DNA of 9,147 nucleotides, taken from positions 1-9,147 of the forward strand of contig DBZL01000010.1 of the NCBI GenBank assembly GCA_002311745.1. The letters run 5' to 3'. Made by a program: the position numbers and the translations under genes. Position 1 is the first letter of the stretch. Each line of letters starts with the position of its first letter. Positions 1-7,794 of this stretch are shown piece after piece. Source of the stretch: Phycisphaerales bacterium UBA1161 (GTDB taxonomy: Bacteria; Planctomycetota; Phycisphaerae; Tepidisphaerales; Tepidisphaeraceae). Below the pieces are notes generated by a model, which was given only the letters and a program-made list of their open reading frames with translations, was not told the DNA's origin and did no database searches.

Positions 1-2
1 GG

Positions 3-2741
3 ATTGAGACAGAGCCGGACATCACTGATTATGCCCCGTTCCTCGACATGCGCGGACTGGTCTACATCGATGAGAGCGGAGCATTTGGCGGAGACCTGCT
101 GGCTCTTAGTGATAACTGGGATGGCAGCACCAATACTTATCCGGGCGATCTGTTCTTGATCGATGGGCAAGGGAATTACGCCAAGATTGCCACTCTTCCG
201 GGGATATGGGACAGCGGATCGGCCATAACGCCGATCCCTAACGATCCGGCGTGGGGGCCGCTGGCGGGAACCATTTTGTTCGCTCCCGAGGGAGGCAACG
301 GCACCACCTTGGGCGGGTCTGCAAGCGACTTTACCACGGTTTACGATATCTCGCTTCCGCAGCCCGATCCCCTAAGCGGCAGCGATTTGCCGCAAGTGAC
401 CGTTACGCCGTACGAGCTGTCGGGAACACCCGCGATAGCGCCGGAATGGATGTCAATGGTTCCGAGCAACTCCAATCTGTATCTGACGGACGGGGAAAGT
501 GATTTTTACGCGGCCCCGGCGATCGCTCTGTCGTTCATGGCGGGCAACGTTTTGGTGGTGGGAGAGTACGGGGATTTGGCCCGGCTCTATTGGGATGGGG
601 CACATATTCAGTCGCAAATCGTGACGTATCACGTGCCTAACGACGATGCCAACTCTGACCTATTTGAAGCTGGGGCCTTCGGCCCGGAAGGTCCGGAGAC
701 CAGCAGTACTGAGCTCGGCCACGAAGGCCCTTCCTCCACCCTGGTGCCATTAGCCGGCCGAACCGTCTATCTCGATCTGAACAACAACGGCACGTGGGAC
801 GCGGGCGAACCGACGACGACCACGGCGGCTGACGGCAGCTATACGTTTGATAACCTGGGCGCGGGGACGTACCACGTCGGCGAGGTTCTGCCAACCGGCT
901 GGAAGCAAGCAACCCCGCTCCAGCCGACGTACACCATCACCCTGGCCGCTGATGAGCAGATCAGCGGGATCGACTTTGGCAGCAAGCTTGGAACCCCGAC
1001 CCTCAGCCCGCCCGTCTTCACCAGTCAACCGCCGACGACGGCGGCCACGGGCGGCCAGACGTTCCGGTACGCATTTACCGCGACGGATGTCAACCCCGGC
1101 CTCACCATCACGTACGATCTTCCGGAACATCCGGATGGCATGACGATTGACAATAGCGATCCATCCCATCCGGCGATCGTCTGGGATGTGCCGGAGGTGC
1201 CAACAGAAGCCTGCCGAGTGCTCCTGCGCGCAAAAGTGACGGACGCCAGCGGCAAGGATTTCGTGGCGATTCAGCCCTTCACACTGAACGTCCTCGGGGC
1301 CGTTGCAATGTCAACGGGGTTAGTTGACCTCAACTGGACGAGCGTGGAGGGTGCCCAATACTACGAGGTTTACCGGGATACGTCCGCTAACTTCTCGGCA
1401 ACGTGGGACAACATGATCGCTGACGACTTGACAACGTCCTCTTTCGAAGATGACTGGCAGGTGTCCGCTGGCACAACCTTTTATTACCAGATCTACGCCG
1501 TGACCGGGCCCGATTCGTATACCTTTCTTGGCCAGACTTCCGCCACCACGCCGGTGACCGACATGCCACTATACGGTCCATCTACGCCGAGTGGCGACCT
1601 GCAGGGGACGTTATGTAACGTTGCCCCCACTAACGTGCATGCTCAAGGGGTAAATGATCGGGAGATACTCGTTTCGTGGGACCACAAGTCCGTGATGAAC
1701 CCAGATGGCTACGAAATTGAGGTTCTTTCGGGGGGACAATGGGACCTCGTTGGCGAAGCTCCGGCAGCGGCGACCACCTTCATTGTGCGGGGCTGCGGCC
1801 CTGGCGGGGCAAATTTCCTACAAGTGGATCAGCCATACACCGTCCGCGTCAGGGCAATCAACACTTGCTTAACCAGTTTCGAGGACAGCCATAGCGCATG
1901 GGGATATCCCGATGGTGCTGCTTACGTCCGCCCCGAGCGATTCGATAACATCATCGTCGTAGTTGGCGGCTATCGTCAGCACATGGAATATCTTCTTAAG
2001 GGCAACGGTCTTCTCGACAATAAGGATCATAGCCTGTATGGCAATAGCGTCGGTCAGATTTGGCTCGACCTCGTCAACGCGGGTTATAATGCATTTCTTA
2101 CGGCCGATCCCTGGGATGGCGGCGATGGAAAGGACGGCGCTGCAGATCTGACCGCCCCGATACTTCTCGGTAACGGCTCGGGCCGTATCTATGATGAAAT
2201 GATGGTTGATATCGCTCTTAACACTCTTGCCGGTGATTGGAACACTCCAATTGGGCTGATTGGTTACAGCCATGGTGGTGGAATGATCAGCAACATATCC
2301 AACCGCCTGTGGAACGATCCTTTCGCGACGACCGCATCGGTGATCGTTGCCGCGACAATCGACGGCATTGAATACGGAACCTACACCGATCCGAGCTTTG
2401 CTGACTGGAATCCGCTTGGTGACTCGCCCGCCATAACACCGGACTGGGGCGGTCTTGGGGTAAACTATTACACACTGAAGGGTCCTTGGGCCTGGAAAAA
2501 GTTGCACGGTGTAGCTATGCCGGGGGCGGCAAATATGCCTCGACTGAATGATGATCATAGTTCCATCGGGATAGATCCCGAGGTGCTCTCGGGTGTCGAG
2601 TATTGGACGGGGACCGCCTTCGCTGGTTTCTACTCTTATGTCGTAGCGTATTCTCACAACGATGGCTTTGTGACTCCGATCAGTCTCGACACCAAGAAGA
2701 CAGCGGTTCTGTGCCCGGAACTTCGTGCGGTGCTCCACTGA
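3..2741 (+). CDS. Large mosaic secreted-type protein with SdrD_B-like, FN3 and C-terminal alpha/beta-hydrolase domains (5' partial)
   Basis: The frame is open to the left edge and the first ATG (48) has no Shine-Dalgarno sequence, so the gene probably begins outside the window. Numbering from ATG 48: residues ~1-225 are beta-rich with Gly/Asp repeats such as GAFGGDLLAL and GDLFLIDGQGN, suggesting a propeller-like sensor or adhesin region. Residues ~235-312 look like an SdrD_B/Cna_B-type domain (DLNNNGTWDAGEP, then DGSYTFDNLGAGTY). Residues ~325-415 look like an Ig/cadherin-like domain. Two fibronectin III-like domains lie at ~416-505 and ~526-625. From ~632 to the end there is an alpha/beta-hydrolase-like domain: a strand IIVVVGGY and a nucleophile elbow GYSHGG with Ser741; His in DDHSS or YSHNDG are candidate catalytic residues. 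A lipase/esterase-like activity at the cell surface is an inference; the substrate is unknown. No C-terminal sorting signal is evident. Base composition is visibly less GC-rich than the dop-pup-pafA block. Confidence 0.8.
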   Translation: METEPDITDYAPFLDMRGLVYIDESGAFGGDLLALSDNWDGSTNTYPGDLFLIDGQGNYAKIATLPGIWDSGSAITPIPNDPAWGPLAGTILFAPEGGNGTTLGGSASDFTTVYDISLPQPDPLSGSDLPQVTVTPYELSGTPAIAPEWMSMVPSNSNLYLTDGESDFYAAPAIALSFMAGNVLVVGEYGDLARLYWDGAHIQSQIVTYHVPNDDANSDLFEAGAFGPEGPETSSTELGHEGPSSTLVPLAGRTVYLDLNNNGTWDAGEPTTTTAADGSYTFDNLGAGTYHVGEVLPTGWKQATPLQPTYTITLAADEQISGIDFGSKLGTPTLSPPVFTSQPPTTAATGGQTFRYAFTATDVNPGLTITYDLPEHPDGMTIDNSDPSHPAIVWDVPEVPTEACRVLLRAKVTDASGKDFVAIQPFTLNVLGAVAMSTGLVDLNWTSVEGAQYYEVYRDTSANFSATWDNMIADDLTTSSFEDDWQVSAGTTFYYQIYAVTGPDSYTFLGQTSATTPVTDMPLYGPSTPSGDLQGTLCNVAPTNVHAQGVNDREILVSWDHKSVMNPDGYEIEVLSGGQWDLVGEAPAAATTFIVRGCGPGGANFLQVDQPYTVRVRAINTCLTSFEDSHSAWGYPDGAAYVRPERFDNIIVVVGGYRQHMEYLLKGNGLLDNKDHSLYGNSVGQIWLDLVNAGYNAFLTADPWDGGDGKDGAADLTAPILLGNGSGRIYDEMMVDIALNTLAGDWNTPIGLIGYSHGGGMISNISNRLWNDPFATTASVIVAATIDGIEYGTYTDPSFADWNPLGDSPAITPDWGGLGVNYYTLKGPWAWKKLHGVAMPGAANMPRLNDDHSSIGIDPEVLSGVEYWTGTAFAGFYSYVVAYSHNDGFVTPISLDTKKTAVLCPELRAVLH
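17..70. repeat. Left copy of a ~53-bp near-identical direct repeat
   Basis: Bases 17-70 match 3325-3377 with two substitutions (41 and 60) and one extra base here (T32). In this copy the segment is in frame with the surface-protein gene and reads as an ordinary part of it (PFLDMRGLVYID before ESGAFGGDL). The repeat stops abruptly after the codons YID in both copies. It brackets the surface-protein and membrane-protein genes. Confidence 0.9.
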
Positions 2742-2761
2742 TAGCGCCAGTATGTGCAATC

Positions 2762-3223
2762 GTGACAAGAAAAAGAGACGATACTTCGCCAGTAAAAGGT
2801 CGTGATGAGCCGAGGGGGCTGGATTACGCGCACGGTGTCTCATCGCTAAAGCCCCCGGCGCCGCCCATCTTCGGGGTCGTCGCCGGGGTCATAGCCTTCG
2901 CTGCGATGGTCGTTCAGATACCATGGGCATCTATCGCGTTCCCGTTGTTTTGGGCGGGCAACCTCGATCCATGGCCCCTTCTGACGGACGAGCGAATTGA
3001 GGGGGTCACATGCGGCCTTATCATTTGTGCACCGACGCTCGTGGCATTGGGCCTCGGATTTTACTCTGTAAGGATCGGCGGGATATCGCTGCGGAATATA
3101 CTGGGTGTTCTTGGATTAATCCTCGCCGTTGCTGCTGCCATTTGGGTGGTCGTTGCATCGCTTGTTAGCGGTGCGCCAGAAGTACCCTTCCTCTGGCCGC
3201 TGCCATCGTTTCTTACATGGTAA
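2762..3223 (+). CDS. Small membrane protein, three predicted transmembrane helices, unknown function
   Basis: A 153-residue frame starts at GTG 2762, 20 bases after the stop of the surface-protein gene. The frame is open further upstream, but only by overlapping that gene, so this GTG was preferred. No good ribosome binding site is seen and the start is uncertain; the next ATG lies inside the first helix. The N-terminus is hydrophilic and charged (RKRDD, KGRDEPRG). Three hydrophobic segments follow: around GVVAGVIAFAAMVV, around CGLIICAPTLVALGLGF, and around ILGVLGLILAVAAAIWVVV, ending in a short Pro/Trp-containing tail. The pattern is an inner-membrane protein with no enzymatic motif. I do not recognise a family. 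Its low-GC style matches the upstream gene rather than the pupylation cassette, so it may have travelled with that gene. Confidence 0.55.
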   Translation: MTRKRDDTSPVKGRDEPRGLDYAHGVSSLKPPAPPIFGVVAGVIAFAAMVVQIPWASIAFPLFWAGNLDPWPLLTDERIEGVTCGLIICAPTLVALGLGFYSVRIGGISLRNILGVLGLILAVAAAIWVVVASLVSGAPEVPFLWPLPSFLTW

Positions 3224-3318
3224 TCAGAGTAGCGAGAGTGCGTGCGACCGTGGAAAGACAAAGGGACGACAATTCCCAGCCACAACAGCGCGACCGCGAA
3301 AAGTGGTTGGGGGACGGG

Positions 3319-3348
3319 AAAAGGGGACATCACTGATTAGCCCCGTTT
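3319..3348. repeat. Short imperfect palindrome (REP-like) at the junction before dop
   Basis: AAAAGGGG (3319-3326) faces CCCCGTTT (3341-3348) across a 14-base loop, giving an imperfect stem of about 8 pairs with one mismatch. It sits in the non-coding gap between the membrane-protein gene and dop and overlaps the start of the repeated segment. From memory, similar GGGG-loop-CCCC elements are common between planctomycete genes near IS200-like transposases; that link is an inference. It is not followed by a T-run strong enough to call a terminator. Confidence 0.35.
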
Positions 3349-3377
3349 CTCGACATGCGCGGACTGCTCTACATCGA
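3325..3377. repeat. Right copy of the ~53-bp direct repeat, spanning the dop 5' end
   Basis: This copy matches 17-70 and has lost one base relative to it (GATTATGCC there, GATTAGCC here). As a result the frame leading into dop is broken upstream: an in-frame TGA lies at 3334-3336. The copy contains the ATG used for dop (3355) and its first codons, MRGLLYID. Beyond it the sequence changes immediately to Dop-specific residues (LAHAEICLPE). Confidence 0.9.
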
Positions 3378-4749
3378 CCTGGCGCATGCGGAAATCTGTC
3401 TTCCGGAAATTCGCTCGGCCTACGAGTTCGTGAAGTACTACCATGCGATGCTGCGCATTGCGGCCGCCGCCCAGGGCGCCGCCAACGAAAAACTCAGCCG
3501 GCGCGGCCAGCGCCTGCAGGTGCTGGTCAACAATTCCGACGGTCAGGGCAATTCCTGGGGGGCGCACACGAATTTCATGGTCCGCCGCGCCACGTTCGAC
3601 GACATCGCGTTCAGGAAAATCCACTATCTGCTTTTTTTGGCGTCGTATCAGGCATCCAGCATCGTCTTCAGCGGGCAGGGAAAAGTCGGCAGCGAAGACG
3701 GCCAGCCGCCGGTGGCGTATCAGCTCACGCAGCGCGGCGATTTCACGAGCTGCGTGTGCGGCTGGCAAACCACGACGAATCGCCCCATCGTCAATTTGCG
3801 AGACGAGCCGCTGTGCGGCGGCCGCGACGGGCCGTGGGCGCGATTGCACGTCATCTTCTACGACGCCTCGCTGTGCCACGTCGCGACCTACCTGAAATTC
3901 GGCGTCATGCAGATCGTTCTGGGCATGATCGCGTCGGGACGGGTGAACCTGAAACTCATCCTGGACGATCCCGTGCGGGCGCTGCACGGCTGGGGCCACG
4001 ACATCACGCTGACGCGCCGCTGCAAAACCATCATGGGCCAGAAGCTCACCGCCGTGGAGCTGCAACTGCGGTTTTTGGAAGAGGCGCGGCGTTTCGTCGC
4101 GTCGGGCCGATGCGACGTGCCCGAGGCGCCTCGCATAATGACCCTGTGGGAAGAGGTGCTGCTGAAGCTGCGGGCCGGCGATTGGAACTCGCTGGCGCCG
4201 CAGTTGGATTGGGTACTGAAATTCTCGGTGATTCGCCGGGCGATGCAGCGCAACGGGCAGCTCAGCTGGAATTCACCGCAGGTCAAATGCCTCGACCTGC
4301 TCTACGGCAGCCTCGACGCCGGCGAAGGACTTTACTGGGCTTTTGAGCGCGCCGGCGACACGCAGCAGATCGTCCCCGAACCGGAAATCGAGCAAGCGAC
4401 CACCGAACCGCCCAGCGACAGCCGCGCCTTTGCCCGCGCGATGCTGCTGCGGCGTTTTGGCCGATGCGTCGAGTCGATGGATTGGGACCGCATGCGTTTC
4501 AAACTGGATGGCGATGCCGGCGGCGGCGGATTTTTCAATTCGACATACCGCACTCTGGAAATGTCCGATCCGCTGGGAATGACGCGTCAGCAGGTGCAGC
4601 GGCATCTGAGCGAATGCAAATCCTTGGCGGAAATGCTCGACGCCTTGGGCGCCGCCAGCGACGCCGCCGACTCGCCAGCAATTAAATCGACCTATCCCGT
4701 ACCAGGAGGATTTTATGGAAGCGCTACAGATTCACGATATCGCGCGTAA
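3355..4749 (+). CDS. dop: Pup deamidase/depupylase Dop, N-terminally truncated
   Basis: Dop-family enzymes (carboxylate-amine/glutamine-synthetase-like fold) deamidate Pup's C-terminal Gln and cleave Pup from substrates in the cytoplasm. From ATG 3355 (464 aa) the visible family blocks are: YID with candidate catalytic Asp8, then LAHAEICLPE; NNSDGQGNSWGAHTNF (59-74); QLTQRGDF (~123-130) and TTTNRPIVNLRDEPL (139-153), which are Dop-like rather than PafA-like; RLHVIFYDASL (163-173); ATYLKFG (178-183 region); LDWVLKFSVI (284-293); and a C-terminal DPLGMTR (~405-411). The N-terminal GIETEYG segment that binds ATP/Mg in this family, some 70-90 residues, is absent, and no frame upstream encodes it. 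The ATG has no ribosome binding site and lies in a repeat shared with the surface-protein gene. The last 35 bases overlap pup. The family call is firm; activity is doubtful. Confidence 0.85.
   Translation: MRGLLYIDLAHAEICLPEIRSAYEFVKYYHAMLRIAAAAQGAANEKLSRRGQRLQVLVNNSDGQGNSWGAHTNFMVRRATFDDIAFRKIHYLLFLASYQASSIVFSGQGKVGSEDGQPPVAYQLTQRGDFTSCVCGWQTTTNRPIVNLRDEPLCGGRDGPWARLHVIFYDASLCHVATYLKFGVMQIVLGMIASGRVNLKLILDDPVRALHGWGHDITLTRRCKTIMGQKLTAVELQLRFLEEARRFVASGRCDVPEAPRIMTLWEEVLLKLRAGDWNSLAPQLDWVLKFSVIRRAMQRNGQLSWNSPQVKCLDLLYGSLDAGEGLYWAFERAGDTQQIVPEPEIEQATTEPPSDSRAFARAMLLRRFGRCVESMDWDRMRFKLDGDAGGGGFFNSTYRTLEMSDPLGMTRQQVQRHLSECKSLAEMLDALGAASDAADSPAIKSTYPVPGGFYGSATDSRYRA
4704..4709 (+). promoter_or_regulatory. 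Ribosome binding site of pup, inside the 3' end of dop
   Basis: AGGAGG lies 5 bases before ATG 4715, a consensus Shine-Dalgarno sequence at good spacing. It fixes the start of the small modifier gene although that start lies inside dop, and suggests strong translation of the modifier relative to its neighbours. Confidence 0.85.
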
Positions 4750-4918
4750 CGCCACGAACCCAGATGCGCCGGCCGTGGAGGCGGCGCGTGCGGACTTGGG
4801 GCCGCTGCGCGAGCGGGCGGGGCGGCTGCTGCAAACGGGGCTGGAGGCGATCGACCGCGCGTTGTCGCGGGATGCGGAGGCATTCCTGAGCGCCAGCCGC
4901 CAGAGGGGCGGGCAATGA
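4715..4918 (+). CDS. pup: Pup/UBact-type ubiquitin-like modifier ending in GGQ
   Basis: This 67-residue protein ends RQRGGQ, the di-Gly-Gln tail that is the hallmark of Pup and of the Gram-negative relatives called UBact. Known role: the C-terminal Gln is deamidated by Dop, then PafA joins the resulting Glu side chain to a substrate lysine, usually for proteasomal delivery. The rest fits the family: short, hydrophilic, no folded-domain signature, with an Ala/Arg/Leu-rich helical stretch (about residues 24-60) that could form the coiled-coil contact with the ATPase ring. It contains no lysine at all, so it could not itself be modified to make chains. It overlaps the dop 3' end by 35 bases, has a consensus ribosome binding site, and is followed after 53 bases by pafA. 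Identification rests on tail, size and position rather than on overall similarity. Confidence 0.9.
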   Translation: MEALQIHDIARNATNPDAPAVEAARADLGPLRERAGRLLQTGLEAIDRALSRDAEAFLSASRQRGGQ

Positions 4919-4971
4919 CCGGCGGCCGCGGGCGCCGGCGGTTGGGATTAGAGCGGGAAAGGGCGTGAGCC

Positions 4972-7554
4972 GTGGCCAGCCGAGTCTTCGGGATCGAGAC
5001 GGAATACGCCGTGTCCCAGCCGGACGCGAGCTCGGACGGCATCGCGTCCGAACCGGGCGAAGTGGTGATGCAACAGGCGCGCGTGCGTTTGCCGCATCTG
5101 GCGGTGGAGGGCGGCGCGGGGATCTTCCTGACCAACGCGTCGCGGCTGTATCGCGACGTGGGCGGGCACGTGGAGCTGGCGACGTGCGAGGTGGATTCGC
5201 CCGACGATCTGGTGCGTTACGCCGCCGCCGGCGACACCATCGTCGCCAAGCTCGCCGAGGAAATCAGCTCGCGCCGGCGCGGCGCCGGGGCGGTCGTCAT
5301 CTCCAAGTGCAACGTCGATTACCTTCAGCCCGGCGTCTGCTGGGCGGCGCACGAATCGTATTGCCACCGCGCCGATCTGCGGCGTCTGCCCGCTTTGCTC
5401 ATCCCGCACCTGGTATCGCGAATCATCTATTGCGGCGCGGGGGGACTCAATCCGCCGTGTCCGGGAATCCAGCCGACGCTGTCGCCGCGGGCGCACATCT
5501 TCTGCAAAGCCGTCTCCAACAGCACCACGAGCGACCGGGGCATCTACAACACGCGCGAGGAGCCGCTGTGCGGCGACGGCCATCAGCGGCTGCACGTCAT
5601 CTGCGGCGATTCGCTGTCCAGCCAGCACGCCCTCTGGCTCAAGGTCGCGACCACGGCGATCGTCGTCGCCATGATCGAGGCGGGGATCGATCCCACCGGG
5701 GGAATCCACCTCAAACATCCCGTCGCAGCCCTGCACGCCTTTGCCCTCGATCCGTATTTTCGCACCAAAGCCGAACTGACCAACGGCCCCCCAGTCACCG
5801 CGATCGAGATCCAGCGGAGCTATCTGCAAAGCGCCATCCAACATGGCCATCACCCCGCGATGCCGCCGTGGACCGAGCAGGTTTGCCAGCGCTGGGCGCA
5901 AACGCTGGAGCTGCTCGGGCAGGGCCCGGCGGCGATCGAGGGGATGTTCGACTGGTCGATCAAGTACCCGCTGCTCCTGGCGCACGCGCGCCGCCGCGGC
6001 GTCGATCCCCAATCCCTCCCGCATTGGAACCAATGCCTGACCAGCCTGCGCGACCACCTGCGCAGCAAGGCCATGCCCGAGCGACTCAGCGCCGATCTGA
6101 TCCTGCGTCATCCCGGCCCGCTGGCGGAACACGTCGGATTCCTGGGCGGCTATCTGGCCGAACACGGACTTCGCTGGCCCCAGGTGCGCGACGTGCTGGG
6201 GCTGCGCGATGAATTGTGCGAGATCGACATGCGTTTTGGGCAGGTGTACCCCCCGGGGCTTTTCGCGGCTCTGGAGGAAAATCTGCGGCATCGCGTGGTG
6301 GAGGTCTCCAGCACCGCGGGTTGCGACGGCGATCCGCGCACGAGCCCGCCGAAATCCACGCGGGCCCGCCACCGCGGCGCGGCCGTCCGCCGATACGCCG
6401 GCCAGGGGCACGTGACGTGCGATTGGGATCACGTGCGCAACGGCGGCCGAGTGCTGGACCTGTCCGATCCCCGCGGACAGGGGGCACGGTGGAAAATCAC
6501 GTCCCGCGAACATCCGCGTACGACGCCCCCCGCAGGGGGCCCCGTCCCCCCGGCGGAAATGCTGCGCTTGCTCCGCGACATTTTCGACGGTGGCGTTGCG
6601 CGCGGCGATTCCGATCGGGCGTACGACCTGCTGCGGGAGGTCGCGCCGTCGGCGGTGGAATTGATCCACGAGAACTCCCCCGCCCGGCCGAGCAATGACG
6701 CGGAAGCCGCCGCCAACTTCGAGGTGCTGATCCGCCTGGCCCGGGCGCAAAGCCGCCGTGGATGCAGCGATGAAGCGCTGGCGGCCCTGGATCGCGCAAG
6801 CCGGATGCGGCCGGCCAATTCACCCGGCCAAGGGCAGGGAGGCGGAATCGATTTTCGCCTGGCCTGCGAATACGTCGCGGTACACCGCCAACGGGCATTG
6901 GTCCCTGCGGGCGGCGAATTGAACCGATGGATCGATGCGGCGGACCGCGCCAGGAGCGGCCAAAATATCCCCCCCGCGCAATGGGCGGCCTTCCGGGGCC
7001 ACAAAGCCTACGCGTTGTGCCGAGCCGGTCGCCACGAAGAAGCCCGCGATTTGCTCATGCCCCTGTGCGAAACCGAAAGTGCCGACATCCCGGCCAGAAT
7101 CCGCGCCCGCAACCTGGCCGAGTTGGGCGACATTTCCCGCGCCTTGGGCCAGGACGACCAGGCCGTCGCCTACCTCGATCGTGCCGAGCGGCTGCAAACC
7201 CGCTGCGAATTGTTCGAGGACCTTGCCGACTACACGCTGACCTGCCGCTTCAAGCTGGCCCCCAGGTCGCGCGGCTCCGCGCTGCTCTTGCGGCGAATCA
7301 AACAAGCGCAACACGCCCTGAACTGCCGCGTGGGCCTGATCCGCAGCCTGCTTTTGGAAGCCCGTTTCCGCCCCTCGCGATTCCTAAGCACGCGGCGGCG
7401 GAGAACGATCCTCACCCTGGCCGAAGAAATTCCCGACTTGATGTCCTGCCCGACCATGACGCACATCCTGGAGAACTGGGCCTGCTGGCAAGGCGGCCAG
7501 GCCGACCCGGCTGATCCCAACCCGACCAATCCCGATCCGTTTTGGGGTGTGTGA
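4972..7554 (+). CDS. pafA: Pup ligase PafA with long C-terminal TPR-like extension
   Basis: PafA uses ATP to ligate Pup's C-terminal glutamate to substrate lysines. The GTG start at 4972 is placed so that the protein begins MASRVFGIETEY, the expected N-terminus; a weak purine-rich RBS (GGGAAAGGG) lies at 4955-4963. Family blocks: GIETEY (7-12), RLYRDVGGHVELATCE (58-73, candidate catalytic Asp62), HESY (127-130), NTREEPLCG (193-201), RLHVICGDSLSSQHALWLK (206-224), TAIEIQRSYLQ (276-286), FDWSIKYPLL (326-335), IDMRFGQVYP (418-427) and a PafA-type C-terminal block PPKSTRARHRGAAVRRYAG (459-477) through DLSDPRG (~496-502). The ligase therefore seems complete within ~510 residues, about the usual family size. 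Residues ~525-860 are extra and contain helical TPR-like units near 581-613, 670-703 and 710-744. The extension may recruit substrates or partners (inference). It ends in a Pro/Asn/Asp-rich tail. Confidence 0.88.
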   Translation: MASRVFGIETEYAVSQPDASSDGIASEPGEVVMQQARVRLPHLAVEGGAGIFLTNASRLYRDVGGHVELATCEVDSPDDLVRYAAAGDTIVAKLAEEISSRRRGAGAVVISKCNVDYLQPGVCWAAHESYCHRADLRRLPALLIPHLVSRIIYCGAGGLNPPCPGIQPTLSPRAHIFCKAVSNSTTSDRGIYNTREEPLCGDGHQRLHVICGDSLSSQHALWLKVATTAIVVAMIEAGIDPTGGIHLKHPVAALHAFALDPYFRTKAELTNGPPVTAIEIQRSYLQSAIQHGHHPAMPPWTEQVCQRWAQTLELLGQGPAAIEGMFDWSIKYPLLLAHARRRGVDPQSLPHWNQCLTSLRDHLRSKAMPERLSADLILRHPGPLAEHVGFLGGYLAEHGLRWPQVRDVLGLRDELCEIDMRFGQVYPPGLFAALEENLRHRVVEVSSTAGCDGDPRTSPPKSTRARHRGAAVRRYAGQGHVTCDWDHVRNGGRVLDLSDPRGQGARWKITSREHPRTTPPAGGPVPPAEMLRLLRDIFDGGVARGDSDRAYDLLREVAPSAVELIHENSPARPSNDAEAAANFEVLIRLARAQSRRGCSDEALAALDRASRMRPANSPGQGQGGGIDFRLACEYVAVHRQRALVPAGGELNRWIDAADRARSGQNIPPAQWAAFRGHKAYALCRAGRHEEARDLLMPLCETESADIPARIRARNLAELGDISRALGQDDQAVAYLDRAERLQTRCELFEDLADYTLTCRFKLAPRSRGSALLLRRIKQAQHALNCRVGLIRSLLLEARFRPSRFLSTRRRRTILTLAEEIPDLMSCPTMTHILENWACWQGGQADPADPNPTNPDPFWGV

Positions 7555-7578
7555 AAGGGAGGATTTTGGCCAGCATTG

Positions 7579-7794
7579 ATGCGGTCATCCAAGTTCCCCC
7601 AAATTGCCTGGGCACTTTTGATCTTCGCGACGTATCGCCTTGCGCAGAAGTGGATTGCGAATAGGAAAGAGCGACATTTTAAAAACGATAGTTTTGCCTG
7701 GGCGCTCGGAACGAACTGGAAGCGAGATTGGGGAAGCGATTTTTGGCGCAATATCGCCGTTTTGAGCTGTAAGTCGTTGGGCGAGCGGACATGA
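7579..7794 (+). CDS. Possible short hypothetical protein, low confidence
   Basis: A 71-residue frame from ATG 7579 follows pafA by 24 bases and has GGGAGGA upstream (7557-7563), though at about 15 bases that is too far for ideal spacing. The product is basic and Trp-rich with one moderately hydrophobic stretch near its start (IAWALLIFATY). I recognise no family, and codon use does not resemble the upstream cassette. It may be a chance frame. Confidence 0.18.
   Translation: MRSSKFPQIAWALLIFATYRLAQKWIANRKERHFKNDSFAWALGTNWKRDWGSDFWRNIAVLSCKSLGERT

Noticed and set aside
3..20. GIETE-like residues (IETE) at the window start as the missing Dop N-terminus
   Set aside because: They are followed by PDITDY rather than YG and lead in frame into the surface protein; the match is only four residues.
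1869..2843. 324-residue minus-strand frame opposite the hydrolase domain
   Set aside because: The + strand encodes the recognisable GYSHGG hydrolase; the minus product shows no motif.
3129..4346. Long open frame on the + strand overlapping dop
   Set aside because: It is the +1 shadow of dop in GC-rich DNA: Arg/Ala-rich with no family motif.
4948..6750. 600-residue open frame on the minus strand opposite pafA
   Set aside because: Antisense shadow of a GC-rich gene; pafA carries clear conserved motifs on the + strand.
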